From the NCBI GenBank assembly GCA_963843465.1, contig CAWJKP010000001.1, positions 496,001-560,000 of the forward strand: 64,000 bases of DNA, given 5' to 3'. This DNA is from CAWJKP01 sp963843465 (GTDB lineage Bacteria > Planctomycetota > Planctomycetia > Pirellulales > Thermoguttaceae). The first letter of the stretch is position 1. Each line of letters starts with the position of its first letter. Below the pieces are notes generated by a model that was not told the origin of the DNA, searched no databases, and saw only the letters and a list, made by a program, of their open reading frames with translations. The position numbers were made by a program, and so were the translations under genes. Shown piece after piece: positions 9,214-19,028 of this stretch.

Positions 9214-10653
9214 ATGAGCCACGCCCATCAACTGCAACGCCGCCTCCGGCTATTCGATGCGACCACCATCGTGGTCGGCTCGATGATCGGCTCGGGCATT
9301 TTCATCGGGCTGTCGATCATGGCCCAGTGGGTCCAGACGCCGGGGCTGCTCATCGGCCTGTGGGTATTCGGCGGCCTGTTCACCATGCTCGGCGCGATCG
9401 CCTGTGCGGAGTTGGCTGCCATGTATCCGCATGCCGGGGGACAGTACGTCTTCCTCCGCGAGGCCTACGGCGACTTCTGGGCGTTCCTCTTCGGCTGGAC
9501 GCAGTTCCTGGTCATCCAGAACGGCTTCAATGCCGCCGTGGCGATTGCCTTCGCCAAGTACCTCGGCGTGCTGGTGCCCAGTCTCGGAGAGGCCAACGTG
9601 CTGGCAAGGATTCCCCTGGGCGAACTGCTGCCGATGGTCGCCCAGGCCCACGTGCCCCACTGCCTGCTCCGCTTTGAGCTCAACTCGGCCCAACTGGTGG
9701 CCTGCGGGGTGATCGCCTTGCTGACGGGCGTGAACATCCGCGGCGTCCGGGAAGGGGCCTTCGTGCAGAACCTGTTCACGGTTCTGAAAGTGGCCGCCCT
9801 CGTGGCGCTGATTGTGGCCGGGCTGAGCCGCAGCGGCGGCGGCGCCCATTTCTTTCCACTGATCGAGCCCATGCCCGGCAGTCAGGCCCTTCGGGTGGGT
9901 TTCCTGGCCGGGCTGGCTGTCGCCCTCTCCAAGGCCCTGTTTGCCTACGATGCCTGGTACACCGTGACCTTCGTGGCGGAAGAGGTTCACGACTCCCAGC
10001 GCACGCTGCCCCGAGCGCTGCTGCTGGGCTGCCTGCTGGTGACGGTCTTGTACGTGCTCACCAACGCCGCCTACCTGGTCGTGTTGCCCGTGGACCAGAT
10101 CGCCGCCGTCCCCGAGAACCGGGTGGCGGAGCGGGTGGCCGTGGTGCTCTTCGGCAACATCGGCTCGACGCTGATCATCATCGCCATCCTGGTCTCGACC
10201 TTCGGCTGCGTCAACGGGATGATCCTCGGCGGGGCCCGGGTCTGCTACGCCATGGCCCGCGAGGGGCTCTTCTTCCGTAGCTGCGCCAAGCTGCACACGC
10301 GGAAGACGCCCATGACCGCCCTGGTGTACCAGGGCGTCTGGTCAATGATCCTGACACTGACCGGCTCCTACTCGGAGTTGCTCACCTACAGCACGTTCGC
10401 TTCGGTCCTCTTCGGGGGCCTGACGGTGGCCGCCGTCTACCGACTGCGTTTCAAGCAGCCGGACCTTCCACGTCCTTACCGCTGTTGGGGCTATCCGGTC
10501 ACTCCGGCCCTGTACCTGACCATCTGCCTGGCCTTCCTGGTCTATGTCGTCCAGGGCGATCCGCTGGCCACCATGATCGGGCTCCTGCTGGTGGTCACCG
10601 GAGTTCCGTTTTACCTGATGTGGAAGGCCAAGATGGTCAAGCGGGACGGGTAG
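9214..10653 (+). CDS. APC-superfamily amino acid permease
   Basis: 479 residues with about 12 hydrophobic segments. The first helix carries the consensus GSMIGSGIFI that binds the substrate backbone in APC/LAT-type carriers; helix 3 region has PHAGGQYVFLREAYG, also typical. The protein should import amino acids or exchange them across the inner membrane; specificity is not readable. It is a complete gene, with no frameshift, flanked by the small unknown protein on the other strand and by a secreted propeller gene downstream. The ribosome site is weak (gggatagaaa). Confidence 0.85.
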   Translation: MSHAHQLQRRLRLFDATTIVVGSMIGSGIFIGLSIMAQWVQTPGLLIGLWVFGGLFTMLGAIACAELAAMYPHAGGQYVFLREAYGDFWAFLFGWTQFLVIQNGFNAAVAIAFAKYLGVLVPSLGEANVLARIPLGELLPMVAQAHVPHCLLRFELNSAQLVACGVIALLTGVNIRGVREGAFVQNLFTVLKVAALVALIVAGLSRSGGGAHFFPLIEPMPGSQALRVGFLAGLAVALSKALFAYDAWYTVTFVAEEVHDSQRTLPRALLLGCLLVTVLYVLTNAAYLVVLPVDQIAAVPENRVAERVAVVLFGNIGSTLIIIAILVSTFGCVNGMILGGARVCYAMAREGLFFRSCAKLHTRKTPMTALVYQGVWSMILTLTGSYSELLTYSTFASVLFGGLTVAAVYRLRFKQPDLPRPYRCWGYPVTPALYLTICLAFLVYVVQGDPLATMIGLLLVVTGVPFYLMWKAKMVKRDG

Positions 10654-10831
10654 GTCTGGCGGCTACCGGGGAATGGGCCAGCGCTCTACGCCGCTTCAAT
10701 AGGGGGCGGAAAGACAACGAAAAGGCGTTGCGGACGGGCGATTGTGGGGCAGAGCTGGGGGTTGGTAGAATGAGCAGCGGCGAACGGAACCTTGAACGGC
10801 TACCGGGCCAGAATCCGAAGGAGCAACGGCA

Positions 10832-12424
10832 ATGCGCAGCGCGGCAATCATCCTGACGGTGGCGATGCTGGCGGAGGGCGCGATCCTGAAAGTCGGCGAT
10901 TCACGCCAGGCGTTGGGCAGTGATTACAAGCTAGAAATGCCGAAGGAGGCATTCGGGTTCAGCGGCACACTGTCCGCTCAGGTGGCCAAAGCACCAGACA
11001 AGGTCTATGGTTGGTTTGAGATCAAGGTGGTCAAGGTGATTAGTCTTGCCAGGAAGAACAAGACCAAGCTCAAGAGCCCGGTGGCCCTGACCAAGGTCTG
11101 GAAGGACAAGTATGTGGCGGTTCTCGGCGTCAAGGGCATGGAGGAACTCAAAGTAGGCGACATGGTGACCGTGGTGGCTGCTGCCCACGAGGTGCATCTT
11201 CGCGCGACGAGGGTGACCAAGGATAAGCCGGTTGAAACCAAGCCGGACGGTGAACCGGGGATGCCCCAGACGCAGCGGCAAGGGTCGGCTTCGCCAGAGA
11301 GGATCGAAGGGGCGGTGAAAGAACCGCTGGGCGCGTCTGCGGGACAGACTGACTTGGGGGCGGGGCCACGCCTTCTGGAGAAGCTGGGAACGGCCTCGGC
11401 CAACTCGTGGATCGAAGTCCCCAACTCGGCCCTGATGCGCGTCGCACCCAAGCACGACCAGTTCCGCGAGACCTGGGCCGTTTGTGGGCCAGCCTCGGTG
11501 GTGATGGCCTGGTGTGGTGCGGCCTTGGATACGAAGCGCGACTGGCTGGTTATCTGGGGCGGGGGCCATGCCGACTACCACGGCAACGAGCTATACGCGT
11601 TTGATGTCCAGAAACTGGCCTGGCAGCGTCTGACCGATCCGTTCCCCAATCCGGTCAACGACCGAGAAGTCAACGCCGATGGCACGCCCAATTCTCGCCA
11701 CACCTATGGGGGCTTGGCCTACCTTGCCCATGCCGACCGCTTCTTCGGGCTGGGCGGCTCGCTGGCTGGCGTAGGATTCGCCAAGTGCGACCGGACGTGG
11801 ACCTACGACTTCGATGCCAGGAAATGGGAGGACCGGCAGCCGGGCGGAAAACTGCCCGGTGGCGGCTTCTGCCTGGGCTGCGCATACGATCCGGTCTCGA
11901 AGAAGCTCTTCTTCGGCAGTGAGCACAACGGCCTGTTTACCTACGACTACGATAGGAACACCTGGGTCCAACTCGATAAGGAGCCGGTGGATGGACTCGG
12001 TCTTACCGTGGACACGAAGCGTAAGTTGCTGGTCGGGGCCGGGAGGGGCCGCCTCGTCCTTTACGACATCGGCGGGAATAACTTCAAGCAGCAGAACCTG
12101 AAGATTCCCGGTGGGGAGGACGTCGTCCGCGCAGGCAACGCCGCGGGCCTGGATTACGATCCGGTCTCGGACCGCATCGCGGGCTGGGCGGCATGGGCAC
12201 CGGAGAAGGTCTACGCCCTCGACCTCGATGCCAAGCGATGGGAGGTCCGGCAGGCGAAAGGTGGCCCAAAGATCGCGTCCTTCGCTCGCAACGGCGTCTT
12301 TGGCCGCTGGCGATACGTCCCGAGCGTCAACGCTTTTATTGCCGTATCCGACGCCAACGCTAACGTGTTCTTCTACAAGTTCACCGCAGGCACAGGCCGG
12401 GCTGCCAAGGTCATGTCCGAGTGA
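10832..12424 (+). CDS. Secreted protein with kelch/galactose-oxidase-like beta-propeller
   Basis: 530 residues; signal-like N-terminus, start supported by aaggagcaacggca. Residues of about 20-120 form a small domain of unknown type. From about 190 onward there are repeated blades with a kelch-like pattern (WLVIWGGGHADYHGNELYAFD, RTWTYDFDARKWE, NGLFTYDYDRNTW, KVYALDLDAKRWE). Propellers of this class bind or oxidise sugars, but I see no copper-site signature, so a binding or structural role is as likely. The next gene starts 39 bp downstream and may be co-transcribed. Confidence 0.6.
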   Translation: MRSAAIILTVAMLAEGAILKVGDSRQALGSDYKLEMPKEAFGFSGTLSAQVAKAPDKVYGWFEIKVVKVISLARKNKTKLKSPVALTKVWKDKYVAVLGVKGMEELKVGDMVTVVAAAHEVHLRATRVTKDKPVETKPDGEPGMPQTQRQGSASPERIEGAVKEPLGASAGQTDLGAGPRLLEKLGTASANSWIEVPNSALMRVAPKHDQFRETWAVCGPASVVMAWCGAALDTKRDWLVIWGGGHADYHGNELYAFDVQKLAWQRLTDPFPNPVNDREVNADGTPNSRHTYGGLAYLAHADRFFGLGGSLAGVGFAKCDRTWTYDFDARKWEDRQPGGKLPGGGFCLGCAYDPVSKKLFFGSEHNGLFTYDYDRNTWVQLDKEPVDGLGLTVDTKRKLLVGAGRGRLVLYDIGGNNFKQQNLKIPGGEDVVRAGNAAGLDYDPVSDRIAGWAAWAPEKVYALDLDAKRWEVRQAKGGPKIASFARNGVFGRWRYVPSVNAFIAVSDANANVFFYKFTAGTGRAAKVMSE

Positions 12425-12463
12425 AGAAGAGCGAAGTCCATGCTAGATCGAAAGGAGCAGATA

Positions 12464-13102
12464 ATGAGTCGAGGAAGCTGGTTTGCAGGTGTCCTGGCCG
12501 GAGTCGTTCTGGCCGTTGGTTTCTACGCTACGCCATCGTTGCGAGCCGCCGAGAAGAAGTCCCCACGAGGGCCGGGGAAGGTCGTTGGTATCGTTACGGC
12601 CAAGACCGATAAGGACATCACGATCAAGGCCGAGGGGGAAGACGAAGCGAAAAGCTATCTCTTGGCCCCACAGGGCGGCGCGCCGAAGGCAGACCTTCAG
12701 GCCGCGTTGAAGACGGTCTTCGTTCCGAACCTGGTGATGTTCTCATCACAGGGGCAAGACCAGCCCGTCATCACCAGCATCCGTGTGATCCTGCCGCCTG
12801 TGCGAATGGGTGTGGCGACGGGGACCGTGGTGGCCCGCGAGAGCAAGCCCAAGGGGATAGCGTGGGTCGAGATTAAGCCGAGCGACCGTGGCTATACCCA
12901 GCGCCTTTGGCCCCGCTTTGTGGGCGGGCCGGACGGCTTCGACAAGGAGATGATCCGCATCATCGGCGAATTGAACGTGGGGGACAAGGTCAGGGTGAGC
13001 TGGACCTATGACGAGCGCCTTCGCGCCGCAAAGATCCAGGTTGTTGCCAAGGCGAAACCCAATCGCACTGAAAAGAAAACAGAGGACGCGCCATCGCCAT
13101 GA
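12464..13102 (+). CDS. Secreted hypothetical protein, OB-like repeats
   Basis: 212 residues from ATG 12464, chosen because aaaggagcagata lies directly upstream; the frame is open eight codons further. A signal peptide (WFAGVLAGVVLAVGFYATPSLRAAE) precedes two beta-rich segments with a GKVVGIVTAKTDKDITIKAEG pattern and a second GTVVARESKPKGIAWVEIK pattern, both compatible with small beta-barrels. The C-terminus is basic. Family not recognised. It follows the propeller gene by 39 bp. Confidence 0.55.
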   Translation: MSRGSWFAGVLAGVVLAVGFYATPSLRAAEKKSPRGPGKVVGIVTAKTDKDITIKAEGEDEAKSYLLAPQGGAPKADLQAALKTVFVPNLVMFSSQGQDQPVITSIRVILPPVRMGVATGTVVARESKPKGIAWVEIKPSDRGYTQRLWPRFVGGPDGFDKEMIRIIGELNVGDKVRVSWTYDERLRAAKIQVVAKAKPNRTEKKTEDAPSP

Positions 13103-13129
13103 AGCCAGTTATGTGAGGTCTTGACCAAC

Positions 13130-13402
13130 ATGAACAGCGAAATCACGACCGTCCAGACCGTCCACGACCTCCGCCACCGCTGGAAGCCGCACAAAGAGCG
13201 GTTCCTAGCCGCTGGAGGTGAGCAGGCCACGTCTATCCGGTTCCACCGCGCGTGCAGTTGGATGGCCCGCGTCGAACGGATATTCGTGCTGGTCGCAGCC
13301 GCGTATGGTCCGAACGCCACGTTTCTGATAAAGCTGAATTTGGGGGCGATCCACTGGGACGAAGAGGTCAAGATGGGCGAAGCAGTCGTCGGCGAGATGT
13401 GA
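13130..13402 (+). pseudogene. HEPN-like gene, 5-prime fragment
   Basis: The first 50 residues (TTVQTVHDLRHRWKPHKERF, then QATSIRFHRACSWMARVER) resemble the start of planctomycete proteins annotated as HEPN-like, which continue with a helical domain. Here similarity ends at about 13275 and the remaining 40 residues look random. About 70 bp at its start are nearly the same as the start of the chimeric gene at 6010. HEPN proteins are often RNases or toxin parts; this fragment is unlikely to be functional. Family assignment rests on recall of the leader and is tentative. Confidence 0.4.
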
Positions 13403-13431
13403 TGGAAATGTCCAACGCAAAGGGATAACCC

Positions 13432-15309
13432 GTGTCAAGCAAGAGACTGTTCTGGGCGAGCGTCGTCATGGCCGGGATCGCTGCGTCATCGTGGGCGTCG
13501 GATGCCGCAGGCCCGGATTACCTGACAGTGAAGGACCTGACGCCGGTGAAGGTTCTGGCCACGCCGCAGCACAGCCCGGTGGTGTTGGTGGCCGACGGGC
13601 GGTCCAAAGGCAAGATCTACCTCGCGGTGGCCAAGCCTAGCGCGACTTTGGACATTCTGGTGAAGGAACTGGTGGGGACGGTCAAGATGTCCACCGGCGC
13701 GGAGTTGGAGATCGTCAAGGAGGTACCCACGAGCGACGTGCCGGCGATCGTGATCGGCGACTGCGCCGCCTCGCGCGGCCGGCATCGACGCGGGCGCCGT
13801 CCCTGTCGAGGGCTTTGTTGTCAAGACCGCGCCCAATCGCGTGTTCCTGGTGGGCAGCACGGTCAAGTTGCCGGAGGTCGTCGGTTATGACGGCCCCTAT
13901 AGCAATGAAGGGGCAGCCTGGGCAGTGGCCGACTTCCTGGAGCGATTCGTCGGCGTACGCTGGTATTGGCCGGTGAATGCCGGCGGCCGCAGCATCGTCC
14001 AGGCCGGGCGACTGGTGGTCCGCCCGGCGCACTACAGCGACCAGCCGGTGTTCCACAAGCGCCAATGCTTCCCCGAGTATCCCTACGATGTGCCCCGCGA
14101 CGGCAGCCAGCTCCTCAAGAGCGGCATTCCGGCGGGGGTCGCCAAGCTCGACATGGCCGTGATGTTGGCGGGCCTGCGCAACGGCAATAGTTGCCCGTAC
14201 ATGATCAAGGTTCATATGCCCCAGAACTTGTGGCAAAACCAGAAGCTGGTCGACACGCACCCGGAGATGTTCAAGCTGAAGGAGGACGGCAAGAGGAACT
14301 ACAGCCAGCTCTGCTATGGCCACCCGAACACGCTCAAGTTCCTCTTGGCTGGGTGCGAGGCGTATTGGGACAAGAAGGCGGAGGTCATGGCGCCTTGGTG
14401 CGGTCACGGCTGCAGTTGGGTCACCACGACGTGTGTCACCCTGTCTCCCTGCGACGAACCGGTCGACTGCCGCTGCGGGAACTGCAGGAAGCTCTACGAC
14501 CCCAAGGGCGGCAACCGCGGCACGGGCTCGCAGATCATGGGCGTCTTCCTCAAGAAGTTCGCCGACGAGATCAAACGCCGCTGGCCCGGCAAAAAGGTCT
14601 TGTACCTGCCGTACTGGAACTACACCGTCTTCCCCAAGGGCCTTGATCTGCCCGATAACCTCGAAATCCAGATGTGTACCATGTCCTTCGCGATGATGCA
14701 CCAGCCGATCTGCGCGGAGAGATGGAACGTTGCATGAGGGACTGGAGCCGTCAGGTCAAGGACAAGATCCAGAGCTGGGAATATCACCACCGCACGATCG
14801 ACTACCCAGGCGTTTACATCCAGTACCCGCACTTGGTCAAGGACTACTACCAGAAGAATCGGGAAGTGCTGATCGGCTCGTTCCTGAACGGCGGCGGGAT
14901 CGCCGACTGGACCGCGGCGGCCCCCACGCACTACCTGACCATGAAAGTCCTGTGGAACCCGGATTTGGACGTGGACGCGGCCTGGGACGTGATGTGCGAA
15001 CGGCAGTTCGGCAAAGCTGCCGGCACCGCCCGCGAACTGCTGAGGCTGGCCGCCGATCGCTGGGAAAACGCTCCCTGGAGTATCGAAAAGCAGGGAGGCA
15101 TGGACGACATGGGCTACCTGGAACCCTCGATCTACCGCGAGACCTGGCCAGACGATGTCGTCGCCAGGATGAACGCACTGTGGCAGAAGGGCCGCGAGGA
15201 ACTCAAGAGCGATCCGGCCGCCCTGCAGAGGTTCATGTACGTCACATGGAAGCTGGAGGACTTCATCAAGGAAGTCAAGACCCGGTCCTCGGTGACCCCC
15301 ACGCGCTGA
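13432..15309 (+). pseudogene. DUF4838-domain secreted protein with two frameshifts
   Basis: The start (GTG 13432, signal peptide) reads through a first domain until about 13770. There the homology continues in another frame (AGIDAGAVPVEGFVVKTAPN, FLVGST). It switches again at about 14705 (from FAMMHQP to LRGEMERCMRDWSRQVKDK). Together they make a DUF4838 protein of about 620 residues, with the family features FLERFVGVRWYWP and a Cys-rich block (CRCGNCRKLYD). DUF4838 proteins are large exported proteins in carbohydrate loci; a complete relative is at 37856. Two independent indels make active product unlikely unless they are sequencing errors. Confidence 0.75.
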
Positions 15310-15360
15310 CCGTGGCGTGAACCAGCAGCCGTAGATCCCACAAACTGCCTGTCGTGGCAG

Positions 15361-15420
15361 TCCAACCCCCTGGAAGTGCCTGTGCTCTACCGACGATTTG
15401 GCCGAACCAACCTTTCGATG
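15361..15420 (+). repeat. Duplicated 5-prime end of the aldo/keto reductase gene
   Basis: These 60 bp match 17696-17753 closely, including tccaaccc, ggaagtgcct, gctctaccgacgatt and ggccgaacc. In the intact gene this segment is the ribosome site and first 15 codons (LYRRLGRTGLSMP). Here it stops after about 13 codons and is followed by unrelated sequence leading to the next gene. Confidence 0.7.
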
Positions 15421-15479
15421 TTCATGGCGTTGACGACTTCACGCGGCCTAACGTAATTCCCGACGAAAAGGTGCATCCG

Positions 15480-17609
15480 ATGCGATTCCGTATTCTGCTA
15501 ATCTGCACGGGCGTGGCCTGCCTACTCCCGTCTCTTGCCCGGGGACAAGCAGTCAAGATAGAGGTTTCCGGTGAAGTCATCGCCGGTCCGGCTGCAAGCA
15601 CCGACACCACAGCCTGGTTGGGCCAGATGCAACAGTGGCGGCAGGAATGTCGGGCGGCGATCCAGTACGACGGGGCCGAGTACGCCCGGCCGGAACTGGC
15701 CTGGGCACGGCGGAGCTTCATCCAGCCGCAGATGATGATTGAGGAACGGTACTTCTACGATCCGGCGGTGGCCAAGTACACCGTGGATCGGTATCTGGAC
15801 GATCTGGAATCGCGCTACGGCGGCATCGACTCCCTGTTGATCTGGCCGGTCTACCCGAACATCGGCATCGACAACCGCAACCAGCACGACATGCTCCGCG
15901 CCATGCCCGGCGGGCTGGCGGGGGTGCGGGCGATGGTTTCCGACTTCCACCGCCGCGGTGTGCGCGTGCTCTTTCCCGTGATGCCCTGGGACACCGGCAC
16001 GCGACTGGAGGGCGTGCCGCTGTGGACCGCGGCTGCCCGCGACATGAAACAGATCGGCGCCGACGGCATCAACGGCGACACCATGGACGGCATCGGACGG
16101 GAGTTCCGCAATGCCTCGGACAAGACCGGCCATCCCCTGGTTCTGGAACCGGAGAATCGGATGCGCAACGACGCCATGGTTGCCTGGGACGCAATGAGTT
16201 GGGGCTATTGGGGGTACCGGCCGGTCCCCGTGGTCAGCAAGTACAAGTGGATCAAGACGCGGCACATGGTCAACGTCTGCGAGCGTTGGGCGAAGAACCG
16301 GACGGATGGGCTGCAATCGGCTTTCTTCAACGGCGTCGGCTACGAGGCATGGGAGAACGTTTGGGGGATCTGGAACCAACTCACGCCGCGGGACGCCGAG
16401 GCAGTGCGGCGGATGGCCATGATCGAGCGTGCCGTATCCGAATTGCTGGTCAGCCCCGATTGGCAGCCGCACGCCCCAACCCTGCAACGCGAGGGCGGGG
16501 TCTACGCCAGCCGCTTCCCCGGCCAGAAGCGGACGCTATGGCTGCTGGTCAACCGCAGCGGCCGGGACTCCCAGGGCGATCAACTGCGGCTGCCCACGGC
16601 GCCGGAAACGCGGTACTACGACCTCTGGCATGGCGTTGAGCTGAAGCCGAAGGTGGCGGGCGAAGTGGCCACGCTGGCTTTCGAGATCGAAGGTTACGGA
16701 TACGGTGCCGTGCTGGCCGTGGAAGGCCCGCAGAAGCCAGAAAAGCTCGACACCCTGCTCCGTCGCATGGCCGAGCGGGCCAACATCCGGCTGGGCAGCC
16801 TGTCGTCGCAGTGGAAGCCGCTTGCGCAGCAGATCGTTGCTATCCCGCCTACCAAGCCAGCCAGAGAGGTCTCAGAGGGGATGGTGCTCATTCCGGCCGG
16901 CAAGTTCCGCTTCAAGGTCTCCGGCGTGGAGATCGAGGGCAGCGACCCTGGCGTGGACTTCCAGTACGCCTGGGAGGACTTCCCGCAGCGGCATCACGAC
17001 CGGGAGATGCAGATCCCATCGTTCTACATCGACAAGTACCCGGTCACCAACGTCCAGTTCAAGCGATTCCTTGATGCCTCGGGCTACTGGCCCAAAGACG
17101 CCTACAACTTCCTCAAGGACTGGAAGGATGGCGCGTACCCGACGGGATGGGACCACAAGCCGGTGACCTGGGTCTCCATCGAGGATGCCCGGGCCTATGC
17201 GGCGTGGGCGGGCAAGCGGCTGCCGCACGAATGGCAGTGGCAGTACGCGGCTCAAGGTACAGACGGGCGGCTGTATCCCTGGGGCAATCAGGCCCACGCC
17301 GCGGCCATCCCCAAGCCGGAGAACGGCCATGAGTTGCGTGGCCCGACCGACGTGGATGCGTATCCAGGCGGTGCCAGTCCTTTCGGCGTCATGGATCTGG
17401 TGGGCAACGTCTGGCAATGGACCGACGAGTACGTCGATGAGCACACGCGGGCGGCAGTGCTCCGCGGCGGCAGCTATTACCGGCCTAGCGGATCGAATTG
17501 GTATTTCCCGCAGAACACGAAGCTCGACCAGCACCAAAAATATCTGCTCATGGCTCCATGCAAGGACCGGGCGGGTACGCTGGGCTTCCGTTGCGTGGTG
17601 GATCGTTAG
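15480..17609 (+). CDS. Secreted fusion: glycosidase-like N-terminal domain plus FGE-sulfatase-like C-terminal domain
   Basis: 709 residues from ATG 15480; the signal peptide is MRFRILLICTGVACLLPSLA. Residues of about 50-430 look like a TIM-barrel-type glycoside hydrolase (MPWDTGTRLEGVPLW, DGINGDTMDG, EPENRMR). A C-terminal domain from about residue 466 (GMVLIPAGKFRF, DKYPVTNVQFKRFL, WVSIEDARAYAAWAGKRLPHEWQWQYAA, GNVWQWTDEY, LRGGSYYR, LGFRC) is of the formylglycine-generating-enzyme fold. The Cys residues that follow GGS in catalytic FGEs are absent (GGSYYRPSGSNWYF), so it is probably a binding or structural module. No sulfatase gene is present in the window. Confidence 0.7.
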   Translation: MRFRILLICTGVACLLPSLARGQAVKIEVSGEVIAGPAASTDTTAWLGQMQQWRQECRAAIQYDGAEYARPELAWARRSFIQPQMMIEERYFYDPAVAKYTVDRYLDDLESRYGGIDSLLIWPVYPNIGIDNRNQHDMLRAMPGGLAGVRAMVSDFHRRGVRVLFPVMPWDTGTRLEGVPLWTAAARDMKQIGADGINGDTMDGIGREFRNASDKTGHPLVLEPENRMRNDAMVAWDAMSWGYWGYRPVPVVSKYKWIKTRHMVNVCERWAKNRTDGLQSAFFNGVGYEAWENVWGIWNQLTPRDAEAVRRMAMIERAVSELLVSPDWQPHAPTLQREGGVYASRFPGQKRTLWLLVNRSGRDSQGDQLRLPTAPETRYYDLWHGVELKPKVAGEVATLAFEIEGYGYGAVLAVEGPQKPEKLDTLLRRMAERANIRLGSLSSQWKPLAQQIVAIPPTKPAREVSEGMVLIPAGKFRFKVSGVEIEGSDPGVDFQYAWEDFPQRHHDREMQIPSFYIDKYPVTNVQFKRFLDASGYWPKDAYNFLKDWKDGAYPTGWDHKPVTWVSIEDARAYAAWAGKRLPHEWQWQYAAQGTDGRLYPWGNQAHAAAIPKPENGHELRGPTDVDAYPGGASPFGVMDLVGNVWQWTDEYVDEHTRAAVLRGGSYYRPSGSNWYFPQNTKLDQHQKYLLMAPCKDRAGTLGFRCVVDR

Positions 17610-17715
17610 GTGAGGAGTGCCCAGGAGGTCAACTTGGCAGCCGCCCGGTAACACCGCTCGTACCATGCGATACTGATGGACGCTGATAGAGCTGTTCCAA
17701 CCCGTGGAAGTGCCT

Positions 17716-18906
17716 ATGCTCTACCGACGATTAGGCCGAACCGGACTTTCCATGCCCGTGCTTACGTGCGGTAGCATGCGCTACCAGTACCAGTGGCAGG
17801 ACACGCCGCTCGGCAATATCCCGGCCGACAAGCAGGCCAATCTCGAAGCCGCGGTGCGGCGGGCCCTGGACTTGGGCATCAACCACATTGAGACCGCACG
17901 CGCCTACGGATCTTCGGAACGGCAACTCGGCCAGGTGCTTCCCAGGTTGCCGCGTGAGCGGATCATCGTGCAGACCAAGATCCTGCCGCTGGCCGACCCC
18001 AGCCAATTCCTGGCCGACTTCCACGATTCCTTGGGGCGGCTGGGGCTCTCTTACGTCGATCTGCTGGGTATCCACGGCATCAACAACCATGAGATGCTGT
18101 GGTTGGCGATCCGCCCAGGCGGGTGCCTGGAAGCGGCCCGGGAACTGGTCGCCGAGGGCAAGGCCCGGCACGTCGGGTTCTCCACGCACGGTCCACCGGA
18201 CGTCATTCAGGCGGCAATCGCCCACGAGCGCGGCGGAGGGTTCGACTACGTCAATTTGCACTGGTATTACTTCTTCCAGCAGAACTGGCCCGCCATCGAA
18301 GCCGCCACTCGCGCGGACATGGGCGTGTTCATCATCAGCCCATCGGACAAGGGGGGCATGCTCTACAAGCCACCCGCCCGCCTGGTGGATCTCTGCCAGC
18401 CGTTGCACCCGCTGGTCTTCAACGCCCTGTTCTGCCTTGCCCACCCGCAAGTCCATACGTTGAGCATCGGTGCCGCGTGCCCCGGTGATTTCGACCTGGC
18501 CGCCAGTGCCCTGCCCCTGCTGGATCGGAAAGACGAGCTGTTGCCGCCCATTCAGAAGCGGCTGCGCCAGGCATTGGTGGACGCGGTGGGCGAGGAGTTG
18601 GCGGATCGTTTTGCCGAGGGGCTGCCCGCGTGGCAAGACAGCCCCGGCTACATGAACATCCCCATCATGCTCTGGCTGCGGAATCTGGTGCTGGCCTACG
18701 ACATGCTGGAGTATGGCAAGATGCGATACAATCTGTTGGGCAACGGTGGGCATTGGTTCCCTGGCCTCAACGCGGCCCACGTCGCCGAGTTGGATCTCGA
18801 CAAGGCATTGGCGGGCTCGCCCTTCAAGGACAAGATTCCCCAGTGGCTGCGAGAGACGCACGCCCAGCTCTACGAGGCCCCCAAGCAACGGCTCAGCCAA
18901 AGCTAA
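17716..18906 (+). CDS. Aldo/keto reductase
   Basis: 396 residues. ATG 17716 is chosen because ggaagtgcct precedes it. The N-terminal barrel shows the family pattern: LGRTGLSMPVLTCG, the catalytic Tyr in ETARAYGSSE, Lys in IIVQTKI and a YVDLLGIHG strand. A long C-terminal part (about residues 290-396) is extended compared with the usual 320-residue enzymes. These enzymes reduce sugar aldehydes and ketones with NADPH. The segment containing its ribosome site and start is partly duplicated at 15361. Neighbours are the FGE-like fusion and an HzsA-related gene, so a role in processing sugars is plausible but inferred. Confidence 0.8.
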   Translation: MLYRRLGRTGLSMPVLTCGSMRYQYQWQDTPLGNIPADKQANLEAAVRRALDLGINHIETARAYGSSERQLGQVLPRLPRERIIVQTKILPLADPSQFLADFHDSLGRLGLSYVDLLGIHGINNHEMLWLAIRPGGCLEAARELVAEGKARHVGFSTHGPPDVIQAAIAHERGGGFDYVNLHWYYFFQQNWPAIEAATRADMGVFIISPSDKGGMLYKPPARLVDLCQPLHPLVFNALFCLAHPQVHTLSIGAACPGDFDLAASALPLLDRKDELLPPIQKRLRQALVDAVGEELADRFAEGLPAWQDSPGYMNIPIMLWLRNLVLAYDMLEYGKMRYNLLGNGGHWFPGLNAAHVAELDLDKALAGSPFKDKIPQWLRETHAQLYEAPKQRLSQS

Positions 18907-19028
18907 CCCCAAGGAGACGCGACGTGGAATGCAAGAATCCCACTCAAGAGAAACGGGATTCCTAATGGCAACGTAATGCAGCGGGGGGCAACGATACCGC
19001 GTTGTCGCTGTGGTCGAAGGTCACAATT

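Noticed and set aside
13432..15309. Programmed frameshifting in DUF4838 and other broken genes
   Set aside because: The shifts occur at different sequences without slippery motifs, often with missing segments; decay or sequencing error is simpler.
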